Source of the DNA: Maylandia zebra
Taxonomy: Eukaryota; Chordata; Actinopteri; Cichliformes; Cichlidae
NCBI RefSeq assembly: GCF_041146795.1
Contig: NC_135187.1
Span: 37,099,056 to 37,163,055, forward strand
DNA length: 64,000 nt
Direction of reading: 5' to 3'
Position numbers and translations under genes: made by a program. Below the pieces are notes generated by a model, which saw nothing but the letters and a program-made list of their open reading frames with translations, ran no database searches and had not been told where the DNA came from. Every line of letters starts with the position of its first letter. Positions within the stretch are counted from its first letter, which is position 1. Below, piece by piece: positions 47,197 through 57,291 of this stretch.

Positions 47197-47459
47197 GGAA
47201 CATATTTCGTTTTAAAGTATTTAGAACATATTTAGTTTTAAAGTATTTAGAAACATATTTAGTTTTAAAGTATTTAGAAACATATTTAGTTTTAAAGTAT
47301 TTAGAAACATATTTAGTTTTAAAGTATTTAGAAACATATTTAGTTTTAAAGTATTTAGAACATATTTAGTTTTAAAGTATTTAGAAACATATTTAGTTTT
47401 AAAGTATTTAGAAACATATTTAGTTTTAAAGTATTTAGAACATATTTAGCTTTAAAGTA
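47197..47459. repeat. Minisatellite, about ten units of 25-27 bp
   Basis: Unit ACATATTTAGTTTTAAAGTA plus TTTAGAA, repeated nearly perfectly with single-A length changes. It lies inside the outer hAT. Confidence 0.9.
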
Positions 47460-47606
47460 AGTTTCCGGGCTTTTCCGGACTTTCTGGAGGGAATATATTT
47501 CACTAAAAAACGATCTAATATGCATGTCTACATAATTATGCATTATTATAATTATAATATATTAAAAACACACGCTGTATTTTAAAGAACATACATTAAG
47601 AAGCAG

Positions 47607-47642
47607 ATCCCCCCAGGGATCAATAAAGTATTCTGATTCTGA
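47607..47642 (+). repeat. Orphan LINE tail
   Basis: CCCAGGGATCAATAAAGTAT then TCTGATTCTGAT matches the 3' terminus of the LINE at 15824. Confidence 0.6.
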
Positions 47643-48430
47643 TATTAGATTTATATTTTAAATTAGACAAAATTTAGATTTTACAGCAGTAAAATGATTG
47701 TATCTCTAGTTTAAAAATGTAATAAGCTTTGCCCTGCACAGAGTGGATAGTGAAACAAATGCAATCATCATAAATACATTATTTCATATTTATTACTTCC
47801 CCCTCCTCATTGCTTTATTATTGTAGCTCTAGTAATAAATAATAATGTAAGGATGCCCATAGTATATACAGTATTCTGAAGAAGGTCTAAAATGTCACTG
47901 TGCGTGCATGTGTGTTTTATTTAGATGGATTTTTAAAAAAAAGTATTACTCATGATATAATATTGTGCAGACATGCCTGGTAAGGACATGAGGAGGAAAC
48001 AGTAGGACAGGGCCGTTGCTAGCCATTTGGGTGCCCTAAGCACAAATGCTTTATGGTGCCCCCCCCCCCCCCCCGCCACTGAAAAAAAAAAAAAAAATAA
48101 TACTTTTGAATTTCTCAGTGGAATTTGTTTAATTAAATAACAACAAACATGACAGTTAAACAAATAAATAAGGTTAAAGGAGGTTAAAAATACTGTTACA
48201 AATAAATACTGAAACAAAAATTGAACATTGGAACAAGAACAAAGAGCCTGGCAATAATGTGTAATTGTTTTTATAAAAAAATAATATATATAATATAATA
48301 GTATTATTATTAATATATTTACAAATAGTTTCACAATAGAATTTAAATAAGAAACTTAAATAAGAAAAATAAGAATTTGAACACAAAAGCCACATTCCTT
48401 AAGTAACTATATTAAACATTTTTACAATTC

Positions 48431-48473
48431 GTTGTCAGAGTATGCCCTAGACTCTAGGGCATACTCTGACAAC
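48431..48473. repeat. Near-perfect palindrome, 21-bp arms, 1-base loop
   Basis: GTTGTCAGAGTATGCCCTAG plus A, then C, then the exact reverse complement. Confidence 0.9.
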
Positions 48474-48539
48474 CAGAAAATGCAGGCGTGGTGTGCCTCT
48501 CTAGGGCCTAGAGAGGCACACGCCTGCATTTTCTGGTTG
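48470..48539. repeat. Second palindrome, 33-bp arms with a 3-base bulge
   Basis: CAACCAGAAAATGCAGGCGT pairs with ACGCCTGCATTTTCTGGTTG; the inner TGCCTCTCTAGG pairs with CCTAGAGAGGCA around one G. It abuts and slightly overlaps the palindrome at 48431. Confidence 0.9.
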
Positions 48540-49068
48540 CAAAATCAGCTATAAGGTCATCATATGATAGCTTCTGAGCCACGTCACCATTGATGCTGAT
48601 AACAGCTAGACCACTTAAACGTTCCTGCCCCATTGATGAACGCAGGTACGTTTTAATGAGTTTGAGCTTTGAAAAGCTTCGCTCAGCAGAGGCAACTGTG
48701 ACAGGCAGGGTCAGTGCAATACGCAGAGCAATCCACAGATTGGGATATACCTCTTGAAGCTGATTGTCATGTAAAAATGACAGCATTTCCAAAGCAGACG
48801 TCTGTGGTGGCAGCTGAGGAAGGTTGATGATTTCCTGCATCATCTCAGGTCCATCAATGTCAGCTACTCCCTTATCTGTCAGTGTCTTCTGTACTTCAGT
48901 GCAGTGTTTTTTTAAATCCTCCTTGGACATCCCATTCACTTTGCTGAAATCAAGCAGCACTCCATATTTCTCCTTCACTTGATTCATGGTCTCAAACCTC
49001 TCCTGTAGGGAGATTAAAGCAGAGTCCACAACACAATTGAAAAATGTGACCTCAAGCTTTCTCTGCAT
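48508..49068 (-). pseudogene. hAT transposase C-terminus (hATC dimerisation domain)
   Basis: 186 codons. The N-terminal third is helical (SLQERFETMNQVKEKYGVLL). The C-terminal part reads YPNLWIALRIALTLPVTVAS, AERSFSKLKLIKTYLRSSM and LSGLAVISINGDVAQKLSYD, the hATC domain as in TTF-type/ZMYM1-like transposon proteins. The DDE/RNase-H core and N-terminal zinc finger are not found in the rest of the element. The last codons run into a long hairpin (48470-48539), so the natural C-terminus may have been altered. Confidence 0.8.
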
Positions 49069-49576
49069 ACAAGAGAAAATATTCAGGGATTTTACAGAAA
49101 TACAATTTTGAATCTACAGTAGGCCTACGAAAGATTGCATTATAAGACTAATAAATTAAGTAAGTCACTGGTACATTTAAAAATTACTAACTATATTTTA
49201 CATGTATAGATTTTCATAATGGCAAATGGCAATATAAACATGCTGTACATAATTTGATATAAATGCGCAAGTAGGAAATCTATATTACTGGAAGATATAG
49301 GTTTCATATTACAGTTTCACCAACAGATGTCGCCCTTGATCTATGAACCTAAAGAAAGACGAGAACTATTTATGTGTTCAGACGTCAATGGCATAAATAA
49401 GATATGCGTCTTTATAGATATCCTGAAATGCAGCAACATACAAAGTAATCTTGTCTAATCTGATAATAATACTTGACTGCATCACTGACCTATCCCAAAG
49501 TTAAGGTTAATCAGTAGCATGCATGACGTTAGCCAGCTAGCAACCTGAGGAGGGAAATGCTAGTCTCACGAATCAC

Positions 49577-49617
49577 GATAACGTTAGCAATCGTGAGTCA
49601 CGATTGCTAACGTTATC
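49577..49617. repeat. Perfect hairpin, 19-bp arms, 3-base loop
   Basis: GATAACGTTAGCAATCGTG, AGT, then CACGATTGCTAACGTTATC. Confidence 0.9.
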
Positions 49618-50762
49618 TGAAAACCGTCAATTGAGTGACCATGATGAGTTGCTTTTAGTAGTCCATTCTATATTCATATCCACAACGTAAACAAACTACC
49701 CAACATCAATCATTTGCAACATTTGTTAACACAGTATGAACACTGCTAACAGGAGCTATCACAGAGTTGACGGACATGAGCGTGCAAGCAAGGGCTACAA
49801 TAATGAACTTTTTTTATTATTATTATTTAAACATTGCCTTACCGGCAAGCGACGCCTGAGTTTCATCACGCTTCCTCTTCTTCTTTCTTTTCTCCGCTCC
49901 CGACTCCTGTTGCCGTTTCGAGGCCATGTTCAAACAGGTGTTTACCAATTATAGAACAGACCACTGGGAGTGGGGGGTCACCAGGAGGAGACTGGAGACA
50001 GGGCACAAAGCAGATTCACCCCTTTTCTCGGGAAAATTGTTTTATGTTGCTTTTGTATTGTTTAACCATATTAATGCATATGATATTTATAGTATTAATA
50101 TGGTTTACTTTTTTTTTTTACGACCCTGATTTTTTTGGTGCCCTACCGGCCATTTGGTGCCCTACGCAGTGTGCGTTATGTGCGTTTGCGGAGCTACGGC
50201 ACTGCAGTAGGAGCTGTGTGAGGCTACTAAAGGCAGGGCTATAACATTTTTCTGTCATCATTTTATTTTAGATTAAGTGCTGGAGTTGTTAGGTGTGGAT
50301 AATTAGATTATAGTTTATTGCAATAGCAAGTAGTGCCTTGTTCTCAGATAGCAAGTGGAGAGTGATATATGAAATGATGGGAAGGAAGGAAGAAGAGAAG
50401 CAAAGAGTGATTCACAGGCAGAGCCTAAATTATTTCTCACAGTTTTTTGTTGCCTTATGGTTCCAAGCGCTGTCACCAATCTTTGCATTTTGTTATTATC
50501 TCATGACACTTGTTTAATCAGCTACCATCTCTCCTATGGACTTTTTAATGTCTACAGTCTCAGATCAACACAGCCCTGCCCTTCCCATATTAGATTCTTG
50601 ATGAATGTGTGTTGTTGTTATTCAGCCTGGTTCAATGTGCCCCTTTTTAACTTTGAGCACCCGCCCCTTTAAACCTCTCTGCACGTCCCTGGTGATGCTG
50701 CTAACTAAAAAAACAGCCTAAACCAGATTATGAGTGGTGTAGTCGTAAAAGCAAGGTAATGG

Positions 50763-51090
50763 ATTGGATTTATATAGCGCTTTTCAAGGCACCCAAAGCG
50801 CTTTACAATACCACTATTCATTCACTCTGACACACTGGTGGAGGCAAGCTACAGTTGTAGCCACAGCTGCCCTGGGGCAGACTGACAGAAGCGAGGCTGC
50901 CATATCGCACCATCGGCCCCTCTGGCCAACACCAGTAGGCCTGTGAAGGTTCTCAGTCATCCAGGCAAGTAGGCAAGTAGGGTAAAGTGTCTTGCCCAGG
51001 GACACAACGACCAGGACAGAGAGCCCAGGGATCGAACCGGCGACCTTCCGGTTACAGATGCGATTCCCAACCCCCTGAGCCACGGTCGCC
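50763..51090 (-). mobile_element. tRNA-derived SINE, minus strand, intact A and B boxes
   Basis: Minus-strand head GGCGACCGTGGCTCAGGGGG contains the A box TGGCTCAGGGG; the B box GGTTCGATCCC lies at 51028-51038. The body TGTGTCCCTGGGCAAGACAC and tail TGTAAAGCGCTTTGGGTGCC match the SINE at 26477. This copy has an extra segment of about 31 bp near 50940-50975. Confidence 0.85.
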
Positions 51091-51098
51091 CACGTGGC

Positions 51099-51135
51099 TC
51101 ACCCCACTCTCACGTGTCCCTGAGAGTGGGGTGAT
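51099..51135. repeat. Hairpin, 13-bp arms
   Basis: CACCCCACTCTCA, a short loop, then TGAGAGTGGGGTG, next to the SINE head. Confidence 0.7.
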
Positions 51136-51610
51136 GTGAAAGCCAAGCATCGCAAAGACCAAAATTACTCATGTATTGTTTAAGAACATCCTTTGACTCA
51201 CTGCTGTACTGAGCCTGTCAATTTCTGGATTAAATACGAGGATAAAGTCTCCTCCTATTATAAAGTGTGGTGTCAGAGTCATCCGACAAGGAAGAAAAGA
51301 AATAATGAAAAAAGGAGGAGTTAACAACATTTAGAACTTTTATTTTGAAAATGTATATATTTCTGCTAATTAAAATGGCTATGCCTCTTTATTTTAAATT
51401 GTAACAGGCTGAGTACGTTTGAGGGAACTGTGGAGAAGTGACTGTGTGTACAAATGTTTTGGACATACGTGTCTCCTGTCTGCCTGTAAGTCATCTAATC
51501 GGTTAGTAATTTTAAGCCTCTTTTCCCTTGAACCAACTCCACGTATTATCCATGTGACAAACCTCAGTGTGGTCATGTTTGAACTAACTAGTTGAGTGTT
51601 AGGTTTTCAC
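51136..51610. other. No gene recognised
   Basis: Apparently unique sequence. Confidence 0.25.
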
Positions 51611-51735
51611 TAGGGATGGGTAGATGAGGCCTCGTGAAGCGTTTCAGCACATTCCCCAAACTGTATCGACACTGTGTCGACACAGTTTTGCTGTTTTGCT
51701 CCATACTGACACCTGCTGGACCTTAAATATCATTG
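51611..51735. repeat. hAT terminal fragment (GATGAAGC-type)
   Basis: TAGGGATGGGTAGATGAGGC, CTCGTGAAGCG and a CTGACACCTGCTGG block, the same type as 14829-14925 and the 23716 element. Confidence 0.5.
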
Positions 51736-52093
51736 CAGGCAACTTACTTGAGACGCACAACAGACACTGATTCAATGACCTAGTCATACTTATATACAAG
51801 GCTGGACTGGGACAAAAAATCGGCCCGGGCATTTTGACTAGAGACCGGCCCACCACGATAAAGATTGAAAATGTGACGTCATTCAGGGGTAAAACCGCAA
51901 AGGATTCTGGGAACTTGTGGCAAGAGGTACTAGCGCACGCAGGCTTTCAATAGAGATTGACAGACCACGTGACTTTCGCGCATTGCATGCCGTGAACTCG
52001 TGGCAAAACAATCCAAGTACCTGCATCAAATGCAAGCATTTGCAGCACCGCAAAACGTTCATTCTTCGGTTCCAATAAATTCTTGCTTTTTCT

Positions 52094-52425
52094 TTGCCCC
52101 CCAAAAAGGTTCTGTACAAAACGAAGGAGAACAATGCCGGTCCGTACAAAGACAGACTTGATGAAAAGTCAAAGAAAAGATACGAGGAAAAAATCAAAGG
52201 TGTGAAAGGGTCAGACCCTTACGAGCACACAGAGGGACAAAAGACGTCAGCGTGCTGCCCAACTTTCACCACGCTCATATTTATAATCATACGGTTCTTG
52301 GAGTGAGTGCATACACTCGTGAAGTTGAGTAACTTCAGGTCACTGCAACAAGCCCAGGTACAGTTTACCGACGGATGGGTGCAGGACCTTGAAATGCACC
52401 GTGTAGAAAGTAAAGACCATCGTAC
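52094..52425 (+). pseudogene. Remnant of a YqaJ/SWIM-type mobile gene
   Basis: Successive frames read GPYKDRLDEKSKKRYEEKIK, GSDPYE, then in another frame SVLPNFHHAHIYNHTVLGVS and AYTREV, then LSNFRSLQQAQVQFTDGWVQ and DLEMHRV. This is the N-terminal part of a repeated fish protein family that carries a SWIM finger and a YqaJ-like exonuclease, associated with ISL2EU-type DNA transposons. At least two frameshifts, and the nuclease itself is missing. Family recalled, not searched. Confidence 0.45.
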
Positions 52426-52629
52426 GTATCATAAGTTTACCAGTCTCACAAATCATCTTCATAAATACACATTCGTTAACCGTTTATTAATAGGACCTTT
52501 GAGCTCAACGGTAATTAATTAGTAGTAGAAATAATTTCTGGTAGCATCACAGAAATGTAGCAGTGACAATAATATTGTATGCTGTAATCGCACTGGGCAA
52601 TTAGTGATACAAAACAACTGTTTTATCCT

Positions 52630-53040
52630 GTGAATAAAACTATATGTTTTTGTCAGTGTACCATAATAACAGAAGCGAAACGCAATATTGTGTCGGATTA
52701 AGTCCTTGAAGAGAAATTTTTTAAGCCATGTTTCCGAAGTAAGAGCCGACGGATGGTCTGGATATACCAAATATAACGTCTCAGAACCCTCCAGCTCACA
52801 TGTTAGTCTGCTCCAAGCATTCCCACAAAGGTCAGAGTTTTGTAGTAGTTAATACGTCATTTTTCTTAACATAATTGGTGATATAGGTTACAAGCAAGTC
52901 TGGCGCTGAACAGAAATTGTTGCACTATGCTCCTTTGTTTATTGTGTTTATTGTGCATAAATAGTGAATTGTCCTGACACAATATTGCGTTTCGCTTCTG
53001 TTATTATGGTACACTGACAAAAACATATAGTTTTATTCAC
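52630..53040. repeat. Inverted repeat with identical 65-bp arms
   Basis: Arms at 52630-52694 and 52976-53040 are exact reverse complements (outer ends GTGAATAAAACTATATG; inner ends GCAATATTGTGTC), separated by 281 bp. The right arm ends where the BED-hAT fragment begins. Confidence 0.95.
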
Positions 53041-53041
53041 G

Positions 53042-53443
53042 CTGCTGAGCCAAATAAGACAGGTCAGGGTGAAGAAGTGACAGCCAAAGAAAAGCTTACC
53101 ACAAAACGGAGAAGTTATGACAAATCAGACTATAAGGCAAAAAGAAAGTGCAGCTTTATGGTTTCATGGACAAAATAATTTCTGTGGCTGCAATATGACG
53201 AGCTAAATAACCAGGGCTGCACATAAGTGGTCCGCAGGTGCGCATTCACTGTCAAAATAAAAAACACGCACAAGGGTTAGGGTTAAATTTAAAAACTGTA
53301 CTTTTGAGTTAAAATATATATTTATAATTTTAATAAATGACAAATTAAAAAGGCATGAACATTTTTTTGTATCGAAAAAATATCGAACCGTGACACCAAA
53401 GTATCGAACCGAACCGTGAATTTTGTGTATCGTTGCACCCCTA
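53042..53443 (+). mobile_element. BED-hAT family, copy D, right-end fragment
   Basis: Matches 7790-8196 of copy A almost base for base (CTGAGCCAAATAAGACAGG to TATCGTTGCACCCCTA). The left three quarters are missing. Confidence 0.85.
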
Positions 53444-53444
53444 A

Positions 53445-53448
<4 letters not shown>

Positions 53449-53478
<30 letters not shown>
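53449..53478. repeat. (TC)n microsatellite
   Basis: Uninterrupted CT dinucleotides next to the hAT terminus. Confidence 0.9.
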
Positions 53479-53479
<1 letters not shown>

Positions 53480-53481
<2 letters not shown>

Positions 53482-54791
53482 ATGGAGCATTATGGCAAAA
53501 ATGATAATCACGATTATTTTCACTGAAATTGAGATCTCGATTATTTGACGATATTTATTTAACTCTTCAAGTCCTACCATAGAACCAAGTCCGCCAGAGC
53601 TTATATTGTTTTTTTACATGTTGTAGTGCCATTTGTGGGAGCATTTCAAGTTGCTATACAACTTTTATAGCCCATATTTTAATAATATGTCTCCATTAAG
53701 TCCATAGTAACTACATTAATTGCAAAAAAGTGCAATAAACTACAAAAAAATTTGAAAATCGTTTTTGTTTTTTGTTTACATATATTTCTACTTGGAGAAA
53801 TTTAAGAGGTTTATCCCTCAAAACTTTAAATACAAAAAAGTTGCAAAAAATAGTTTACAACAACAGGAAATTTATTTTGAGTGTCTTCATAGTTTTATTT
53901 TGGAGATACACCAATTTTTATATACTGCAGGAAAAACGAAAAAACAATCCTATGATACAAATTTGCAAAGAAAACAGCATGTGCATCAAAATAAACTATT
54001 TCCAGCAGTGCAATTCGAGTTCTAAGCATCCCAGAAACTATTCAGAAAAGTCAAACATGACCAGTACAGGCTTTTAAGGCCTACAAGTAAAAAACTACAA
54101 TTTCCGCGAAAATGACGTCACTTCCGGTATCGGCCAGGAAATGGCGGACATGCGATAGTTCGCGCTGACCTCTGTTTCACTGTGGGAAGTGTTACGAACA
54201 GCTGATAGGATCGGCAAAGCGTGTTTCTGGAATATTATGTTTTTGTTCCTGCAAGCGCTTTTTAGGCAATTTTTGCAAAGCTTTATGTGGAAGGAAACCG
54301 TGACCGAGGACAAGCTGATGGCATCAGATGTAAGTACAGCTCCTCCGGTTTCATATGCAAAACAAATTATTGCGCTAGCTTACACGGTTCAGGTTCTACA
54401 GGGATTTAACAATAGTTAAACAACACGGAGCGTGCTGCTCTGACCGGCTTTAAAGGGTTAACAATGACTTTAAAAAAATAATATAAAATAGTGTGCAACA
54501 CCACTGAAGTTTTTTTTTTTTTAACTCTCTTTTCAACCAACAGCAGTCACTCTCCTCTCCAAATAACTTCTGCTTAGCTTTCCGAGCTTCCCTCGGGTCC
54601 TCTTAATCAGCGGTCTCCAACCTTTTTTGCGCCACGGACGGTTTATGCCCGACAATATTTTCACGGACCGGCCTTTAAGGTGTCGCGGATAAATGAGGGA
54701 GGGGCTAATAATCGGCTCAGTCATTTTTAATGATCGTTGAAAGCCCAGATCGTAATCGTGATTAAAATTCGATTAATTGAGCAGCCCTAAA
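53480..54791. mobile_element. hAT-like element (ATCGTGATTAAAATTCGATT type)
   Basis: The right end CGATTAATTGAGCAGCCCTA is, in reverse, a common fish hAT terminus. The left end has AATGATAATCACGATTATTT. 54606-54710 carries a CAGCGGTCTCCAACCTTTTT fragment of another element. No transposase. Confidence 0.5.
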
Positions 54792-54799
54792 TTATAATA

Positions 54800-54893
54800 T
54801 TTCTGACTGTCTGAGGCTAAGTTGAATCGAATCGGGACTTTGAAAACCGGAATCGAATGGATTATAGAAATCAGTGATGATACCCAGCCCTAG
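54800..54893. repeat. End of another hAT-like element
   Basis: GAATCGAATCGGGACTTTG to TGATACCCAGCCCTA. Confidence 0.45.
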
Positions 54894-55315
54894 TGAGCAG
54901 CCTAGGCAGGACAGAAGTGGATGTAGCTGTAATAGGAAAAGAACTATTGCTAACTTTTCTGTTAAGGCCTGATGCTTCTGAAATTCATAGCCAGCTCTGA
55001 CACGGTGTCATCAATCTTTGAATGCTGAAAAACCACAGTGTATTCGTTACGCCATTTTTCTCTACACCAACAACAACTCTTCGCGGGCAACAGTACTCTC
55101 GCGATATAAGAGAAAATAACAAGTTAACATGTACATTCTAGTTCCCATAAAGATTGCCTACAAGTAAAGACAAAATCGTTCTAGACTCGGCTACTATGGA
55201 TGTTTTCCCCGTGTTCAGTTTTTGAGCATGGTTAAAAACCTCATTTGTTCTGTTTGCTGTTTTTAATCTTGTGGGCTATTTGTTAGCTTTTTTTCTTGCC
55301 ATTTATAAAATGGGA
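54894..55315. other. No gene recognised
   Basis: I looked here for dynein exons upstream of 55612 and found none. Confidence 0.3.
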
Positions 55316-55370
55316 ATCAGAATGTCTTTATTGTCATTGTCGCAGGTACAACGAAATTAAAAGTGGTCTG
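55316..55370 (-). repeat. LINE 3' tail fragment
   Basis: GTCTTTATTGTCATTGTCGC then TACAACGAAATTA, the reverse of the tail also seen at 57885-57930. Confidence 0.5.
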
Positions 55371-55611
55371 TGATCAGTGCATCATCCATAGAATGTTTAC
55401 TACCTTAACTTGTGCTATACAAACACACATATACACACAGGCACAACTGATTTTAGAACATTTCTGTACTGTCTTTAAATGCCCCACACAAGGAACCCCT
55501 CATCTTAAATGGAACATTTTATTGTCAATGGTGACATGTCAGGAAAAAGTAACATACTAGCGTTTTATCAGCTGTTTAGTAGTCCCTTTATTCTTTCTTT
55601 TTCTTCTCAGG

Positions 55612-55633
55612 AAATGACCATTACAGCAGCATT
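55612..55633 (+). CDS. dnah6: Dynein exon 1, left part
   Basis: After acceptor TTCTTCTCAG it reads EMTITAA and the first base of the next codon; the sequence then breaks at the retroposon. Confidence 0.7.
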
Positions 55634-56858
55634 ATGGATTTGATCAACTGGTCTCTGAATGCTATTGACACCCTTTAACGAGAAGTCTGGGCTCGGGAGA
55701 GCCCGAGTGCCCTGGAGGGACTTTCCCTGCCGGATACACGATGGACGGGTGGCAGAGGATCGTGTGCTTGGCGGGACTGTCGATCGAGGACGCTGAAGAT
55801 ATCTACCTATTTGGAACCATGATAACAGGGTTCATGCTGATCGGAGCTGGCTTGGCCCTGGCTTATCGGAGAATTAAGAGAGCGGAACCGGCTGTTCAAA
55901 CCCCCACAAGGCTGCCCGCTGGGATTGGAACGACAGGTGCGACTTCTCATAAAGGGCTCACTGAAGGCAGCATGGTTAAGAGCTTGGAGGCGCTAACGGC
56001 TGCAGTGAATGCTCAGAATAACACCTTTGAGCGTATGTATGTTGGATTACATCAGGAAAGAATCAACTCAGAACAACATCTCTGGGCGGAGCTGGATTAC
56101 ACCTCGGATCAGTTGGCTGCGGTCGTGAGGTCTCAGAATCTGCTATGTGAGCAAAAAGAGTGACAAGTCCACAGAATCGACGGCTAATAACATCACGGAG
56201 AAGCTCGCAGCTATTAACGGGAGACTGAGAGATCAGTGTCGGAGTGTTAAAAACAGCTTGAAATTCTCAATTACCATCATAACCCGGCTACCCCTTCGGC
56301 GCCAGCTCAAGGCTGGAGCCGAACAACAACTCCCTGATAACGACTGTGTTGAGTCTGTTCCTTCCCATTCCCTGCAAGGCCACCTGGGTTGGCTGGAAGA
56401 CTGTTTACTTAGCCTGGCAGGGCGAAGGACACTGTCTCAGCTGAACTATGGACACGCACACACATGCATATACTGATACTGATAAGCACTCACCGACGCA
56501 TCACCCTCCCTACCCCGGATCCAACGCCACCTCCAACGCTTACCTCCCCTCTGATGTGGACATCAGGTCAGCTGGAGGTGCAGTCGAAGATTGCAGCGGT
56601 CCCAGATCAGATGTCCACACTGGAACTCTTTCCCATGTTGCTGTCTGTGTTTATTGTGCTGTGGTGTGTTGATATCTGTGCATTCCTGTATTATCCTTCT
56701 GTGTTGCACATTTCAATGTTTTTTTTCCTCACTACCTGGCCTGACCTGTCTCCCCAATGTGATGTTTGTATTGTATGTATGGTCGGCAAGGTCTGTCATC
56801 TCGGTTGTGGGCAAAAGACCTGCAGCTGACAAATAAAGGCTATCTCATCTCATCTCAT
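55634..56858 (+). mobile_element. Retroposon inserted within the dynein exon
   Basis: 1225 bp. Removing it joins ATTACAGCAGCAT to GTGCTCCTCC and restores EMTITAA-CAPPGGGRNPVTP. It ends ACAAATAAAGGCTATCTCAT with (ATCTC) repeats, a microsatellite-type 3' end, so it is a retroposon moved by target-primed reverse transcription. Target duplication is at most CAT. Encodes a small membrane/coiled-coil protein (55741-56163) and no reverse transcriptase. Family not recognised. Confidence 0.75.
55741..56163 (+). CDS. Retroposon-encoded putative membrane protein with coiled coil
   Basis: 140 codons starting MDGWQRIVCLAGLSIEDAED. Residues about 21-44 (IYLFGTMITGFMLIGAGLAL then AYRR) form one good transmembrane segment followed by positive charges, suggesting a cytoplasmic C-terminus. 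Residues about 75-140 (SLEALTAAVNAQNNTFERM, then QERINSEQHLWAELDYTSDQ) are helical with coiled-coil character. A short frame encoding MDLINWSLNAIDTL lies upstream at 55635-55676. A further helical frame follows from 56147, shifted by one, and may be the original C-terminus. No known domain recognised; whether it is translated is unknown. Confidence 0.4.
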   Translation: MDGWQRIVCLAGLSIEDAEDIYLFGTMITGFMLIGAGLALAYRRIKRAEPAVQTPTRLPAGIGTTGATSHKGLTEGSMVKSLEALTAAVNAQNNTFERMYVGLHQERINSEQHLWAELDYTSDQLAAVVRSQNLLCEQKE

Positions 56859-56969
56859 GTGCTCCTCCAGGAGGGGGGCGAAATCCTGTGACCCCCCAGA
56901 CTTATTCGCCACTTCAGCATGTTGTGCCTGCCAACACCCTCGGACACCAGCCTCAAACAGATCTTCAAA
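56859..56969 (+). CDS. dnah6: Dynein exon 1, right part (AAA3)
   Basis: CAPPGGGRNPVTP, then after one extra C in the C-run at 56892-56897, RLIRHFSMLCLPTP and LKQIFK, followed by donor GTCAGG. Confidence 0.75.
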
Positions 56970-57291
56970 GTCAGGAGTCCTCCAAAATACTGACACACAC
57001 ACACACGTATGTACAGAATTACATTTTAGGGAGTAGTGTTTACAGTTCAAAAGATATCATGTCCGTGCTTATTTATTATTAGTTTAAGTTAATCTTTATA
57101 GATTAAGAATTTCTATTGAGCAGTCTGTATGTGTTATATCCATGAACTTCTCTCTATGAGATGTTGCGCTTACTTTAAATGTTTTAATTTTTCCATTTCC
57201 TGCTCCGCCAGTATATGTAATTTTCAGTATACCCCTCTTCATGCCCTCTCATTTGTGTTACAACCACTTTTCATACCCAACCTCCTTCCAG

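Larger units (their letters stand above)
48008..50204 (-). mobile_element. Inner hAT element with perfect 8-bp target duplication and transposase remnant
   Basis: Termini CAGGGCCGTTGCT and, in reverse complement, CAGTGCCGTAGCT. Both subterminal regions carry TTTGGTGCCCTA-like sequence. The octamer CAGTAGGA flanks it at 48000-48007 and 50205-50212. 2197 bp. Encodes the C-terminal part of a transposase on the minus strand, and contains three short-loop palindromes. Confidence 0.9.
46581..50691. mobile_element. Outer hAT element with perfect 8-bp target duplication
   Basis: Termini CAGGCACGTGCAGAGGGG and, in reverse complement, CAGGGACGTGCAGAGAGG, with shared inner sequence GAGCACCCGCCCCTTT. 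Flanked by GTGATGCT at 46573-46580 and 50692-50699. A second hAT at 48008-50204 is nested inside. Without it the element is about 1.9 kb and has no recognisable transposase. Confidence 0.9.

Noticed and set aside
47355-47543. Peptide with NTLKLNMFL repeats
   Set aside because: Translation of the minisatellite, not a gene.
54894-55611. Search for dynein exons upstream of 55612
   Set aside because: No conserved dynein peptide could be read; left unannotated rather than guessed.
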